Made by a program: the position numbers and the translations under genes. Shown one piece after another: positions 1 through 8,917 of a stretch of DNA of 64,000 bases. Within the stretch, counting starts at the first letter, position 1. Every line of letters begins with the position of its first letter. Below the pieces are notes generated by a model. The model ran no database searches, was not told where the DNA came from, and worked only from the letters and a program-made list of their open reading frames with translations. The stretch spans positions 124,001 to 188,000 of the forward strand of contig NZ_JACEGD010000011.1 in the NCBI RefSeq assembly GCF_016031635.1, read 5' to 3'. This stretch comes from Bradyrhizobium diversitatis. GTDB taxonomy: Bacteria; Pseudomonadota; Alphaproteobacteria; Rhizobiales; Xanthobacteraceae.

Positions 1-1122
1 AGGCTGAGCGATGAATGGGACGCGATCGCGCTGAGCTACACCTCCGGCACGACCGGAAATCCCAAGGGCGTCGTGACCCATCATCGTGGCGCCTACCTCA
101 ATGCCGTCAGCAACATCCTCGCCGGCAATCTCGGCCAGCATCCGGTCTATCTCTGGACGCTGCCGATGTTCCACTGCAACGGCTGGTGCTTCCCCTGGAC
201 CATTGCGGCCGCCGCCGGCATCAATGTCTGCCTGCGCAAGGTCGAGCCAACGAAGATTTTCGAGCTGATCAAGCAGCACGGCGTCACCCACATGTGCGGC
301 GCGCCGATCGTGTACAACACGCTGATCAACGCCCCCGATGCGCCCAAGGAAACGTCAACCGGCAATGCGGCCCGCCGCGTCGTCGGCCTGATCGCCGGCG
401 CTGCGCCGCCGGTCGCGGTGCTGGAGGGCGCCGAAAGCATCGGCATCAAGCTGACACACGTGTACGGCCTGACCGAGGTCTACGGCCCCGCCTCCGTCTG
501 CGCCGAACAGCGCGGCTGGGACGAGCTTCCGGCGGCCGAGCGGGCTCGGATGAAGCGCCGGCAGGGCGTGCCCTACCCGCTCGAGGAAGCCGTCACCGTC
601 ATCAACCCGCAGACCATGCAGGAGGTGCCGCGCGACGGCGAGACCATCGGCGAGGTCATGTTCCGCGGCAACATCGTGATGAAGGGCTATCTCAAGAACG
701 AGAAGGCGACCAGAGAAGCGTTCGAAGGCGGCTGGTTTCACACCGGCGACCTCGGCGTGCTCGACGAGCATGGCTACGTCATCATCAAGGACCGCTCCAA
801 GGACATCATCATTTCCGGCGGCGAGAACATCTCCTCCGTCGAGGTCGAGGACATCCTCTATAAGCACCCGGCCGTGCTGTTCGCGGCCGTGGTCGCCAAA
901 CCTGATCCGAAATGGGGTGAAGTGCCCTGCGCCTTCGTCGAACTGAAGGACGGCGCCAGCGCCAGCGAGGCCGACATCATCGCCTTCTGCCGTTCGCATA
1001 TGAGCGGCTTCAAGACGCCGAAGGCGGTCGTGTTCGGACCCATCCCGAAGACCTCGACCGGCAAGATTCAGAAATTCCTGCTGCGCAACGAGGTCGGATC
1101 AGCGAAGGCGATCTCGGCCTGA
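1..1122 (+). CDS. Acyl-CoA synthetase (AMP-binding), 3' part only
   Basis: C-terminal 373 residues of an ANL-superfamily adenylate-forming enzyme; the start lies before the window. Such enzymes activate a carboxylic acid as acyl-AMP and transfer it to CoA in the cytoplasm. Seen: the Ser/Thr/Gly-rich adenylation motif YTSGTTGNPKGV (fragment residues 13-24), YGLTE, the FHTGDLG motif with its invariant Asp, the hinge segment around KDIIISGGENIS, and the C-terminal PKTSTGKIQK with the catalytic Lys. The layout resembles medium/long-chain fatty acyl-CoA ligases, but the acyl substrate cannot be fixed. It is convergent with the TRAP genes, separated by a hairpin. Confidence 0.93.
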   Translation, partial: RLSDEWDAIALSYTSGTTGNPKGVVTHHRGAYLNAVSNILAGNLGQHPVYLWTLPMFHCNGWCFPWTIAAAAGINVCLRKVEPTKIFELIKQHGVTHMCGAPIVYNTLINAPDAPKETSTGNAARRVVGLIAGAAPPVAVLEGAESIGIKLTHVYGLTEVYGPASVCAEQRGWDELPAAERARMKRRQGVPYPLEEAVTVINPQTMQEVPRDGETIGEVMFRGNIVMKGYLKNEKATREAFEGGWFHTGDLGVLDEHGYVIIKDRSKDIIISGGENISSVEVEDILYKHPAVLFAAVVAKPDPKWGEVPCAFVELKDGASASEADIIAFCRSHMSGFKTPKAVVFGPIPKTSTGKIQKFLLRNEVGSAKAISA

Positions 1123-1138
1123 ACAGGGTCTGCAGAGC

Positions 1139-1169
1139 CTTCCGCCCGCGCGATCACGGCGGGCGGAAG
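1139..1169. terminator. Hairpin between convergent genes
   Basis: Perfect 11-bp inverted repeat (CTTCCGCCCGC at 1139-1149 and its complement at 1159-1169) with a 9-nt loop, placed between the stops of the acyl-CoA synthetase and dctP. There is no long T-run on either side, so it is terminator-like and probably serves both directions. Confidence 0.6.
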
Positions 1170-1181
1170 CTCTCTCAGTCC

Positions 1182-2159
1182 TCACATCTTCCTGTAGGCG
1201 TCGACCACTGCCTGACCGTCGGCCCCAGCCTTCTTGAGCCAGTCGGCCGTGAGCTGTTCGCCAATCTTCTGGAAGCCGGCCTTGAGCGCCGGGCTCGGCG
1301 GCTCGACATTCATGCCTTTCGCCTTGAGCTGATCGAGATACCAGGTGCTCTTGTCCTGCCAGGCCTTCCAACCGCGGGTTTCCGCGGTCGCGGCGGCCTT
1401 GAGGATGGCCTCCTGGGTCGGCTTGTCGAGCGCCTCGAACGCGGCCTTGTTGACGAAGGTATAGTCCTTCGGAATCCAGGCCTGCACGTCATAGAAATAT
1501 TTGAGCGACTCCCAGGCCTTCGAGTCGTAGCCGGTGCCGCCGGACGACATGAAGGAATTCACCACGCCCGTCGCCAGCGCCTGCGGCAATTCCGCCGCCT
1601 GGATCGTGACCGACTGCGCGCCGACCAATTCGCCGATCCGCGCGGTCCCGACATTATAGGCCCGCCACTTCAAGCCCTTCATGTCTTCGATCGTCGCGAG
1701 CGGCTTGTTGACATAGACGCCCTGGGGCGCCCAAGGCACGACGAACAGCAGCTTGAGACCCTGCGCATCGAGCTTCTTGACGATCGCGGACTTGGAGGCC
1801 TGGTACAGCTTCATCGCGTCCGGGAAGCTGGTCGCCAGGAACGGCACGACGTCGATGCCGAAGATCGGGTCCTCGTTCTCGTGAATCGACAGCAGCACCT
1901 CACCCATCTGCGCCTGCCCGGTCACCACCGCGCGCTTGATGTCGGGTGCCTTGAACAGCGAGGCGCCCGGATGAACCGTGATCTGGAGTTTGCCGGAGGT
2001 TGCGGCTTCGACATCCTTGGCGAAAGCGACCAGATTTTCGGAGTGCGGATTGTCCGCAGGATACGCTGCCGGCAGATTCCATTTGGTCTGGGCCAAGGCC
2101 GGTGTCGCAGCCATCACGACGCCGGCGATCAAGGATGCGCGGACTAAACGAGACATCAT
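1182..2159 (-). CDS. TRAP transporter solute-binding protein (DctP family)
   Basis: Periplasmic binding protein of a tripartite ATP-independent periplasmic transporter, about 325 residues. It begins with a Sec signal peptide (MMSRLVRASLIAGVVMAATP, cleavage expected after ALA-Q) and continues with the family start KWNLPAAYP and a W-R-A-Y-N segment near mid-protein, typical of DctP ligand-binding sites. The ATG at 2159 is preferred because GAGGAG lies 7 nt upstream; an in-frame GTG at 2174 would put that ribosome-binding site inside the gene. The gene follows the large permease by 39 nt. The ligand is probably an organic or amino-acid-like acid but is not determinable here. Confidence 0.92.
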   Translation of the reverse strand: MMSRLVRASLIAGVVMAATPALAQTKWNLPAAYPADNPHSENLVAFAKDVEAATSGKLQITVHPGASLFKAPDIKRAVVTGQAQMGEVLLSIHENEDPIFGIDVVPFLATSFPDAMKLYQASKSAIVKKLDAQGLKLLFVVPWAPQGVYVNKPLATIEDMKGLKWRAYNVGTARIGELVGAQSVTIQAAELPQALATGVVNSFMSSGGTGYDSKAWESLKYFYDVQAWIPKDYTFVNKAAFEALDKPTQEAILKAAATAETRGWKAWQDKSTWYLDQLKAKGMNVEPPSPALKAGFQKIGEQLTADWLKKAGADGQAVVDAYRKM

Positions 2160-2198
2160 TGGACTTCTCCTCACAGTAAACTTGAAAACCGGATGCGG

Positions 2199-3512
2199 TC
2201 AGTCTGGGAAAGCGAGCTTGGGCAGAAACATCACGATCTGTGGATACTCAGTGATGATGAACACGGAAGCGAGCAGCAGGACGAAGAACGGAAAGGCTGC
2301 CCGCGCAACGGTGAACGTATCACGACCGCTCATGTTCTGGAGCACAAACAGATTGAATCCGACCGGCGGCGTGATCTGCGCCATTTCCACATGAATGATG
2401 AGATAGACGCCGAACCAGACCAGGTCGAGCCCGGCCTGCCTGACCATCGGCAGCACGATGACGGCGGTCAGAACGATCATCGAGATGCCGTCGATCAGGC
2501 ATCCCAGGATGATGTACATGATGCTCAGATATAGCGCGAGCATGCTCGGCGTGAGCTGCTGCCCCTGGACCCAGGTGGCGAGCGCGGCCGGAATGCCCGT
2601 ATAGGCCATCGCGGCCGTGGTGTAGGCCGCGCCTGCCAGGATCAGCATGATCATGCAGGTCAGGCGCGTCGCGCTCATGATGCTCTCGAGGAAGTTCTTC
2701 CGCGTCAGCGTGCCACTCCACCACGCCAGCAGCAGCGCGCCCGTGACGCCCCATGCCGCGCATTCCGTAGCTGTCGCGAAGCCCAGCACCAGCGAAAAGA
2801 AGACGGCCAGGATCAGGAGTAGGCAGGGTGCGAGCTTCGCCGATTCTTGAAGCTTCTGCCGGAATGGCATCGGCGGATCGCGCGGCGGGACCTTCTTGGG
2901 ATTGAGCAGCGACCAGATGATGATGTAGCCCGAATAGAGCACCATCACGAGCACGCCCGGCAGGAACCCGCCGAGAAACACCTGAAGCACGGAGACGTTC
3001 GCCGTGACCGCGTAGACCACCATCGGGATCGAGGGCGGAATCAAGAGGCCGAGCGTGCCCGCGCCTGCGAGCGAACCGAGACTGAGGTTCTTGTCGTAGC
3101 CGCGCTTGTCCAACTCAGGCAGCGCGATCTTTCCAATCGTCGCGCAGGTCGCCGCCGAAGAGCCCGACACCGCCGCAAAGATGCCGCAGCCGATCACGTT
3201 GACATGGGTCAGGCGTCCCGGCAGCCACTGAACCCAGGGCGACAGCCCCCGGAACATCTCTTCCGACAATTTGGTGCGGAAGAGGATCTCGCCCATCCAG
3301 ATGAACAGCGGCAGCGCGGCCAGCGTCCATGACGAGCTGGCGCTCCAGGTGGTGGTGGCGAGCACGGCGCCGAGCGGGAGGCTCGTCGTCAGCGCCATCG
3401 CCACGAAGCCGACAAGTCCAAGCGAGACCGCGATCCACACGCCGCTTCCCAGCAGCAGGATCATGACGCCGAGCAGAACGAACGACAGCTCGATCATACC
3501 GAGATTGGCCAT
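2199..3512 (-). CDS. TRAP transporter large permease (DctM family)
   Basis: About 437 residues with a dozen hydrophobic segments, the ion-coupled channel subunit of a TRAP importer. Typical DctM features are visible: a GEIL...LSEEMFRGLSPW stretch near residues 60-80, SGSSAATCATIGKIALPE (a Ser/Ala-rich re-entrant segment), and PPSIPMVVYA in the middle. The ATG at 3512 has GGCGGAGG just upstream; it starts 2 nt after the stop of the small permease, so the two are translationally coupled. The operon order is dctQ-dctM-dctP. Confidence 0.94.
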   Translation of the reverse strand: MANLGMIELSFVLLGVMILLLGSGVWIAVSLGLVGFVAMALTTSLPLGAVLATTTWSASSSWTLAALPLFIWMGEILFRTKLSEEMFRGLSPWVQWLPGRLTHVNVIGCGIFAAVSGSSAATCATIGKIALPELDKRGYDKNLSLGSLAGAGTLGLLIPPSIPMVVYAVTANVSVLQVFLGGFLPGVLVMVLYSGYIIIWSLLNPKKVPPRDPPMPFRQKLQESAKLAPCLLLILAVFFSLVLGFATATECAAWGVTGALLLAWWSGTLTRKNFLESIMSATRLTCMIMLILAGAAYTTAAMAYTGIPAALATWVQGQQLTPSMLALYLSIMYIILGCLIDGISMIVLTAVIVLPMVRQAGLDLVWFGVYLIIHVEMAQITPPVGFNLFVLQNMSGRDTFTVARAAFPFFVLLLASVFIITEYPQIVMFLPKLAFPD

Positions 3513-3514
3513 GG

Positions 3515-4114
3515 TCAACCTCCGCCGCCCTGCGAGATGCGCTCGATGAATTCGTCCGGCGTCTCATCCGGCGAGCCCTTCTCGTAGCTTGGGCGGCCGC
3601 CGCCGACGACATTGACCATCTCATCGATGAGCGCGATCGACAGGATCGCAAGGCCGCCGGCAAAGCCGAGCTGCGGAATCCAGAGCGGCAGCGCGACGAC
3701 GCCCTGCGCCACATCGTTGAAGCGCCAGGAATCGTAGGTCATCTGCACGGCATAGCGGGTGAAATAGAGGATGAAGGCGGTGGCGATACCGAGCGCCGTG
3801 ATCTCGGCGATCTGCTTGGTCCGCCCGTGCAGACGCTCCAGCAGCAGGCCGACGCGGATCATCTCTCCGCGCTTGAAGGTGTGCGCGAGACCGAGGAAAG
3901 CCATCGCGGCCATGCACCAGGACGCGAAATCGTCGCCGGCGGGAATGTTGATCGCAAATTGGCGCCCGACCGACATGGCCATCATGATTGCGAAGATCGC
4001 GACCAGGAAGACGCCCGCGGCGTAGCCCGCGCCGAGATAAAGCAGGTCCAGAGCGCGTCGCACCGGTCCTTGAGCCGCCACATCGTCCTCTGCCAACGCG
4101 ATCCCCATCCTCAC
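3515..4114 (-). CDS. TRAP transporter small permease (DctQ family)
   Basis: 199 residues with four predicted membrane segments (about 30-55, 65-85, 105-125 and 150-170), the size and layout of DctQ. The sequence ASWCMAAMAFLGLAHTFKRGEMIRV is the conserved cytoplasmic region with the family Lys-Arg-Gly motif. It is first in the TRAP operon. The annotated start is GTG; an ATG two codons later is equally possible because neither has a strong ribosome-binding site. The 120-nt gap upstream separates it from the MBL-fold gene on the same strand. Confidence 0.9.
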   Translation of the reverse strand: MRMGIALAEDDVAAQGPVRRALDLLYLGAGYAAGVFLVAIFAIMMAMSVGRQFAINIPAGDDFASWCMAAMAFLGLAHTFKRGEMIRVGLLLERLHGRTKQIAEITALGIATAFILYFTRYAVQMTYDSWRFNDVAQGVVALPLWIPQLGFAGGLAILSIALIDEMVNVVGGGRPSYEKGSPDETPDEFIERISQGGGG

Positions 4115-4234
4115 ACGAGGCGATTCGACCGACCGATTGCACTTGGGTAGTGCCGGTTCCGTTTGAATATCGCCCTGCCCAGCGCCTGTCTTTCAGACGT
4201 TAGATCAACATGATGGGGCAAACGCAAGCAAGGT

Positions 4235-4957
4235 CTATGCCGGCCGGCTCATGTTGGTGATGACCGCGCGCTTCGGCTTGAACCGCTCGATCCAGGACAG
4301 CGCGTCGTTGATGCTGAAATGGCTGACATGGCTGGTGTAGCGCAGGCCATCGACGATCCAGAGGTCAAGATTTTCCAGTGCGCCCCAGCTCTCGCGCGGG
4401 ATGTCGTTGAGGTCGGGCGTGTAGGCGGCATCGCCGATGCGATAGCCGAGCGCGGGAATGTTGCCGTGCTGCACCAGGAAGGCTGTCATCGTCACGGCGC
4501 CGCCCTTACCCAGGATGGTCTGGCTCTCGCCCGCCTCGATCGAATGCCGAGTCAGGATCGGCGGGTAGTCGCTGCCCTCCGGCGAGATGAAGCAATAGGA
4601 GAATCGCGACAGGATGTCCTTGGCGGTCGACTGGTTGAAGTAGGTCGGGATACGACGGCGCATGTGCATGACGACTGAGCGTAGATCGTCCATGCCGTGG
4701 GTCTGGTCGGCGTGCTCGTGCGTCAGGAACACTGCGTCGATGTGATCGACATTGGTCGAGAGCAACTGCTCGCGCAGATCCGGCGAGGTGTCGATCACGA
4801 TGCGTGTCGTGCCGTGCTCGGACGTCCGTTCGACCAGCAGCGAACAGCGGCGACGGCGGTTCTTTGGATTGTTGGGATCGCAGGCGCCCCAGCCGAGCGC
4901 CGGGCGCGGCACGCCGGCAGAGGAGCCGCAGCCCAGGATCGTCAGCGTCAACGTCAT
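4235..4957 (-). CDS. MBL-fold metallohydrolase (PhnP/RNase Z-like), C-terminally short
   Basis: Cytoplasmic metallo-beta-lactamase fold hydrolase of the PhnP-like phosphodiesterase group. Seen: GCGSSAGVPRPALGWGACDP at the N-terminus, IDTSPDLREQL, and the dinuclear metal motif HEHADQTHGMDDLR (about residues 79-92). In relatives I know, the protein continues after ITNM with a His-containing strand and about 25 more residues; here it ends ITNMSRPA at 240 residues, so a terminal metal-ligand His appears to be missing. No continuation is evident in the other two frames. It sits 13 nt after tatD in the metG-tatD-MBL run. It may be active with altered metal binding, or decaying. Confidence 0.85.
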   Translation of the reverse strand: MTLTLTILGCGSSAGVPRPALGWGACDPNNPKNRRRRCSLLVERTSEHGTTRIVIDTSPDLREQLLSTNVDHIDAVFLTHEHADQTHGMDDLRSVVMHMRRRIPTYFNQSTAKDILSRFSYCFISPEGSDYPPILTRHSIEAGESQTILGKGGAVTMTAFLVQHGNIPALGYRIGDAAYTPDLNDIPRESWGALENLDLWIVDGLRYTSHVSHFSINDALSWIERFKPKRAVITNMSRPA

Positions 4958-4970
4958 GTGGCCCCCAGTC

Positions 4971-5747
4971 TCAAGCTCTCACCTTCGAGAACAGGCGGAA
5001 GAAGTTTTCGCTTGTCTGGCGCGAGATCTCGTCAAACGACACGCCGCGTGTCTCGGCGAGCACTTTTGCCACCTCGACGACGTAGGCCGGCTCGTTGCGC
5101 TTGCCTCGAAACTTGCCGGGCGCAAGATAAGGCGAGTCCGTTTCAACCAGAATACGGTCCGATGGCAGCTCGGCCGCAAGCGCGCGCAAGGCTTCTGATT
5201 TCTTGAAGGTCAGGATTCCCGTGAAGCCGATATAGAGGCCGAGCGACACCGCCTTCAGTGCCAGTTCGCGTCCGCCCGTATAACAATGCAGCACGGCGCG
5301 AAACGATCCCTTTGCCACCTCGTCTTCCAGAATGCGTGCGCAGTCCTCGTCGGCTTCGCGGGTGTGGATCACCAGCGGCAGGCCGGTGGCGCGGGCGGCG
5401 GCGATGTGAGCGCGAAAGCCCCTCGCCTGCGCTTCCGGCGAGCCGTTGTCGTAGAAATAATCGAGCCCGGCTTCGCCGAGCGCGACGACTTTGGGATGCT
5501 GCGTCAGCGCGATCAACTCGTCCGGCGCGATGCCGTCCTCCTCGTCCGCGTTGTGCGGATGGGTGCCGACCGAGCAATAGACGTCGTCATAGCGTTCGGC
5601 GATCGCGAGCAGATCCTTCAGCCGGCGCACCCGCGTCGAGATTGTGACCATGCGCGTGATGCCGGCCGCCCGCGCCCGCGACACGATCCCGTCGAGATCT
5701 TCCGCAAAGTCCGGAAAATCCAAGTGGCAGTGGCTGTCGACCAGCAT
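4971..5747 (-). CDS. TatD family metal-dependent hydrolase
   Basis: 258-residue TIM-barrel DNase/3'-5' exonuclease-type enzyme of the YcfH/TatD family. Metal-binding motifs are all present: DSHCHLDF at residues 4-11, GEAGLDYF, HTREADED, HCYTGG and the C-terminal ETDSPYLAPGKFRGKRNEP. The ATG at 5747 begins MLVDSHCH; the longer open frame upstream overlaps metG and lacks family similarity. It starts 13 nt after the metG stop. The order tmk-holB-metG-tatD-MBL is a common alphaproteobacterial arrangement. Confidence 0.95.
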   Translation of the reverse strand: MLVDSHCHLDFPDFAEDLDGIVSRARAAGITRMVTISTRVRRLKDLLAIAERYDDVYCSVGTHPHNADEEDGIAPDELIALTQHPKVVALGEAGLDYFYDNGSPEAQARGFRAHIAAARATGLPLVIHTREADEDCARILEDEVAKGSFRAVLHCYTGGRELALKAVSLGLYIGFTGILTFKKSEALRALAAELPSDRILVETDSPYLAPGKFRGKRNEPAYVVEVAKVLAETRGVSFDEISRQTSENFFRLFSKVRA

Positions 5748-5760
5748 CACGCGAGCGCCT

Positions 5761-7764
5761 TCAGGCCGCCGGCTCGACGTAGCGCGGGAACGCCGGCGTC
5801 GGCGCGGGCAGCGTCGAACCGGGCGCGATGCGCCTGGCACCGCCGAGCATGGCAAAACCGCGCTCGGTCTCGGGGATGCCGAGGCTGTCGAGCAGCTTGG
5901 CTAAGGCGGTCGGCATCGCGGGCTGAGCCAGGATCGCGATCTGGCGCACGACTTCGGCGGTGACGTAGAGCACCGTCTTCTGCCGGGCAGGATCCGTCTT
6001 CGCGAGCGCCCACGGCGCCTCGCCCGCGAAATAGCGGTTGGCCTCCGCGACCACGGCCCAGACCGCGTTGAGCCATTGATGGATCTGCTGCGTCGCCATG
6101 GCCTCGCGCGACGCAGCGATCATGCCGTCGGCCATTGCCAGAATCGCCTTGTCGTTGTCGCTGAAGTCGCCGGGCTCGGGCAGCACGCCGCCGAACTGCT
6201 TGGCGATCATCGAGAGCGAGCGCTGCGCGAGGTTGCCGAGGTCGTTGGCGAGATCGGCATTGATGCGCGCCACGATGGCCTCGTGATTGTAGTTGCCGTC
6301 TTGGCCGAACGGCACCTCGCGCAGGAAGAAATAGCGCATCTGGTCGACGCCGTACTGGTCGGCGAGATTGAAGGGATCGACGACGTTGCCGACCGACTTC
6401 GACATCTTCTCGCCCCTGCTGAACAGGAAGCCGTGGGCATAGACCCGCCTCGGCAGCCGGATTCCGGCCGACAGGAGGAAGGCCGGCCAATACACCGCAT
6501 GGAAGCGGATGATGTCCTTGCCGATGATGTGCACGTCCGCCGGCCAGTAGCGCCAGTTCCTGTCGCTCTCATCGGGAAAGCCGACGCCGGTGATGTAGTT
6601 GGTCAACGCGTCGACCCAGACATACATCACGTGTCCTTCGTCGCCGGGCACCTTCACGCCCCAATCGAAGGTGGTGCGCGAGATCGAGAGATCGCGCAAG
6701 CCGCCCCTGACGAAGCTCACCACCTCGTTCTTGCGGGAGTCCGGACCTATGAAATCAGGGTGGTCCGCGTAGAGCTTGAGCAGCCTGTCCTGGTACGCCG
6801 ACAGGCGGAAGAAATAGCTCTTCTCCTCGACCCATTCGACCGGCGTACCCTGCGGGCCCAAGCGCACGCCGTCGTCGTTCACGCGCGTCTCATCCTCGGC
6901 GTAATAGGCCTCGTCACGGACCGAGTACCAGCCCGAATAGGTGTCGGCATAGATGTCGCCGTTCGCTTCCATGCGCCGCCAGATCTCCTGGCTGGAGCGG
7001 TGATGCTGCTCCTCGGTGGTGCGGATGAAGCGGTCGAACGACACGTTCAGACGCTCGTCCATCTCCTTGAAGCGGCCGGCATTGCGGGTCGCGAGCGCGG
7101 CGGCGGACATGCCCTCCCCGGCCGCGGTCTGAACCATTTTCTGACCGTGCTCGTCGGTGCCGGTCAGGAAGAACACATCCTTGCCGTCGAGCCGCGCAAA
7201 GCGCGCCAGCGCGTCGGTCGCGATCGCCTCATAGGCGTGACCGATATGCGGGCTGCCATTGGGATAGGCGATCGCGGTCGTGATGTAGAAGACGTTGTCG
7301 CGCGCGGGGGCGGTAACGGGCGCGGCAGTCACGGCAGGTGCAGCGACCGGCTTCGGCGCACGCGGGCTCTTGGGTTTCGATACCTTGGGCGTCACAGCCC
7401 TCGGCGGCGTGACGACAGGAGACGGCGCGGCGGTCACGGCAGGTGCAGCCGCCTTCTTCACAACCTTCTTCGCCGGAGCCTTTGCCGAAGCCTTGGCCGG
7501 CTTGTTGACAGCAGATTTCTTCGAAGCCTTCTTGGCGACGACCTGCCCCTTCGCGGCCTTTTTGCCGGCCTTCTTCGTCGTCTTTGCAGCGCTCTTCGTC
7601 ACGCCCTTCCTGGCGGCGGCCTTCTTGGACTTCTTGGTCTTTTTGGCGGCTTTGGCCGCGCGCGCCTTCACGGCCTTCCCGGCGGCTTTCTTTACGGCCT
7701 TCTTGGCAGCCTTCTTCTTGCTGCTCTTGCCTTTGACGGTCTTCTTAGCTCGCGTTGCCACCAC
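5761..7764 (-). CDS. metG: Methionyl-tRNA synthetase with Lys/Ala-rich N-terminal extension
   Basis: Class I aminoacyl-tRNA synthetase charging initiator and elongator tRNA-Met. The catalytic part starts at [18 protein letters not shown] (HIGH motif) and carries [10 protein letters not shown] (KMSKS) and [12 protein letters not shown] without zinc-knuckle cysteines; it ends without a C-terminal EMAP/tRNA-binding domain, as in the type without Zn. Ahead of it lie about 160 residues dominated by Lys, Ala, Pro and Val ([17 protein letters not shown] repeats), resembling the tail of histone H1. The GTG at 7764 is chosen because AAGGA precedes it; codons further upstream come from a dispersed repeat. 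A start at 7761 is also possible. The extension is in frame, and I see no alternative start next to the catalytic domain. Confidence 0.92.
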   Translation of the reverse strand: MVATRAKKTVKGKSSKKKAAKKAVKKAAGKAVKARAAKAAKKTKKSKKAAARKGVTKSAAKTTKKAGKKAAKGQVVAKKASKKSAVNKPAKASAKAPAKKVVKKAAAPAVTAAPSPVVTPPRAVTPKVSKPKSPRAPKPVAAPAVTAAPVTAPARDNVFYITTAIAYPNGSPHIGHAYEAIATDALARFARLDGKDVFFLTGTDEHGQKMVQTAAGEGMSAAALATRNAGRFKEMDERLNVSFDRFIRTTEEQHHRSSQEIWRRMEANGDIYADTYSGWYSVRDEAYYAEDETRVNDDGVRLGPQGTPVEWVEEKSYFFRLSAYQDRLLKLYADHPDFIGPDSRKNEVVSFVRGGLRDLSISRTTFDWGVKVPGDEGHVMYVWVDALTNYITGVGFPDESDRNWRYWPADVHIIGKDIIRFHAVYWPAFLLSAGIRLPRRVYAHGFLFSRGEKMSKSVGNVVDPFNLADQYGVDQMRYFFLREVPFGQDGNYNHEAIVARINADLANDLGNLAQRSLSMIAKQFGGVLPEPGDFSDNDKAILAMADGMIAASREAMATQQIHQWLNAVWAVVAEANRYFAGEAPWALAKTDPARQKTVLYVTAEVVRQIAILAQPAMPTALAKLLDSLGIPETERGFAMLGGARRIAPGSTLPAPTPAFPRYVEPAA

Positions 7765-7813
7765 GAATTCCTTTACCGGCCTGTCCGAAATCTGGAAACG
7801 AACCTGCGTTAGG

Positions 7814-7873
7814 TTGTTGTTTTGCGCATGATCTTTCGGAAAACCGCTCCACACTTTTCCGGATCATGCTCTA
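7814..7873. repeat. Dispersed palindromic repeat, copy 1 (holB-metG spacer)
   Basis: Imperfect palindrome: GCATGATC plus TTTCGGAAAA (7826-7843) facing TTTTCCGGATCATGC (7855-7869), flanked by TTGTTGTTTT and ending in the holB stop. A close relative occurs at 47940-47994. Both share the order TTGTT-GATCTTT-CGGAAAACCGCT-TTTTCCGG-ATGCT, so this is a mobile or dispersed intergenic family. Here it lies inside an operon. Confidence 0.75.
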
Positions 7874-8917
7874 GCGCGTTGCGTCCGCCAGCCAGCCGAA
7901 CACCGAGAAGACCAAGGGCTTGCGCTCCAGATTGTAGGTTTCGGTGTCGCGCGCGGCGCGGACGATCTTTTCCCATACCTCAGCTAGGCGCGCAAGGCGC
8001 GGCAGGTTCTGGTTGGCATTGGCCTCATCCGCATGCAGCCGCTCCGCGATCCAGCGGTCGATGCCGTCGATGAAGGCGGCAAGCGCGACGCGGTCGCTGG
8101 TGCCGAGCGAATCGCCGAGCGTGTGCAATTCGCGCGGATCGACCTGCGGCAGGCGCGCGAGCAGCGCTGCCGTACGCTGCTGAAGTTTCAGGGCGTCGCC
8201 GCCGAGCAGCGTCAGCGCCCGTGCGACGCTTCCCTCGGAGGCCTCGGCCGCCTCGCGCAGCGCGGGATCGTTCGGATCGAGCTCGGCCGCCGAAGCTGTG
8301 GCCGCGATCACGTCATCCGTGGCGAGCGGCCGCAGGCGCAGCTTGCGGCAGCGTGACTGGATCGTGGCGAGCACACGCGCGGGCGCGTGGCTCACCAGAA
8401 GGAATAGCGATTGCTGGGGCGGCTCCTCGAGGATCTTCAGAAGCGCATTGGCCGCGTTTGGATTGAGCTCGTCGACGGTGTCGACGATGCAGACGCGCCA
8501 GCCTTCGGCTGCCGCGGTCGAGCCGAAGAACGCAATCGTCTCGCGCGTCTCGTCCACAGTGATCACGGTGCGCATCACGCCGCGATCATTGGCGGTTCGC
8601 TCCAGCGCCAGCAGGCCACCATGCGAGCCGGCGGCCACCTGCCGCGCGACCGCGTCGTCAGGCTCGATCGCAAGGCTCTCGGCGCGCTGCACGGCGGACG
8701 CGAGCGGCTGAGAATGAGCGAGCACGAAGCGCGCCATGCGGTAGGCCAGCGTTGCCTTGCCGATGCCTTGCGGCCCGCCGATCAGCCAGGCATGTGGAAT
8801 GCGCCCGCTGCGATAGGCCGCCAGCAGCGCGGCCTCGGCCTCTCGATGGCCGAACAGCCGCGATGTCTCACGCGGATGGGGAATGGCGGTTTCGCGTTCG
8901 GCCTGACGCGGGCTCAT
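7871..8917 (-). CDS. holB: DNA polymerase III subunit delta'
   Basis: 348-residue clamp-loader subunit. AAA+ features: LIGGPQGIGKATLAYRMA (degenerate P-loop, about residues 40-57) and the conserved NPNAANALLKILEEPPQQS with the SRC motif (IQSRCRKLRLRPL) that follows in sensor 1 regions. Its start overlaps the tmk stop by 4 nt (ATGA), implying coupled translation, and its TAG stop lies at the edge of a dispersed repeat. Adjacency to tmk and metG supports the call over a generic DnaX-like ATPase. Confidence 0.93.
   Translation of the reverse strand: MSPRQAERETAIPHPRETSRLFGHREAEAALLAAYRSGRIPHAWLIGGPQGIGKATLAYRMARFVLAHSQPLASAVQRAESLAIEPDDAVARQVAAGSHGGLLALERTANDRGVMRTVITVDETRETIAFFGSTAAAEGWRVCIVDTVDELNPNAANALLKILEEPPQQSLFLLVSHAPARVLATIQSRCRKLRLRPLATDDVIAATASAAELDPNDPALREAAEASEGSVARALTLLGGDALKLQQRTAALLARLPQVDPRELHTLGDSLGTSDRVALAAFIDGIDRWIAERLHADEANANQNLPRLARLAEVWEKIVRAARDTETYNLERKPLVFSVFGWLADATR

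Noticed and set aside
6076..7812. Long plus-strand open frame of 578 codons opposite metG
   Set aside because: It is the antisense shadow of metG; high-GC codon structure keeps this frame open, composition is His/Asp/Arg-rich without family motifs, and metG motifs are unambiguous.
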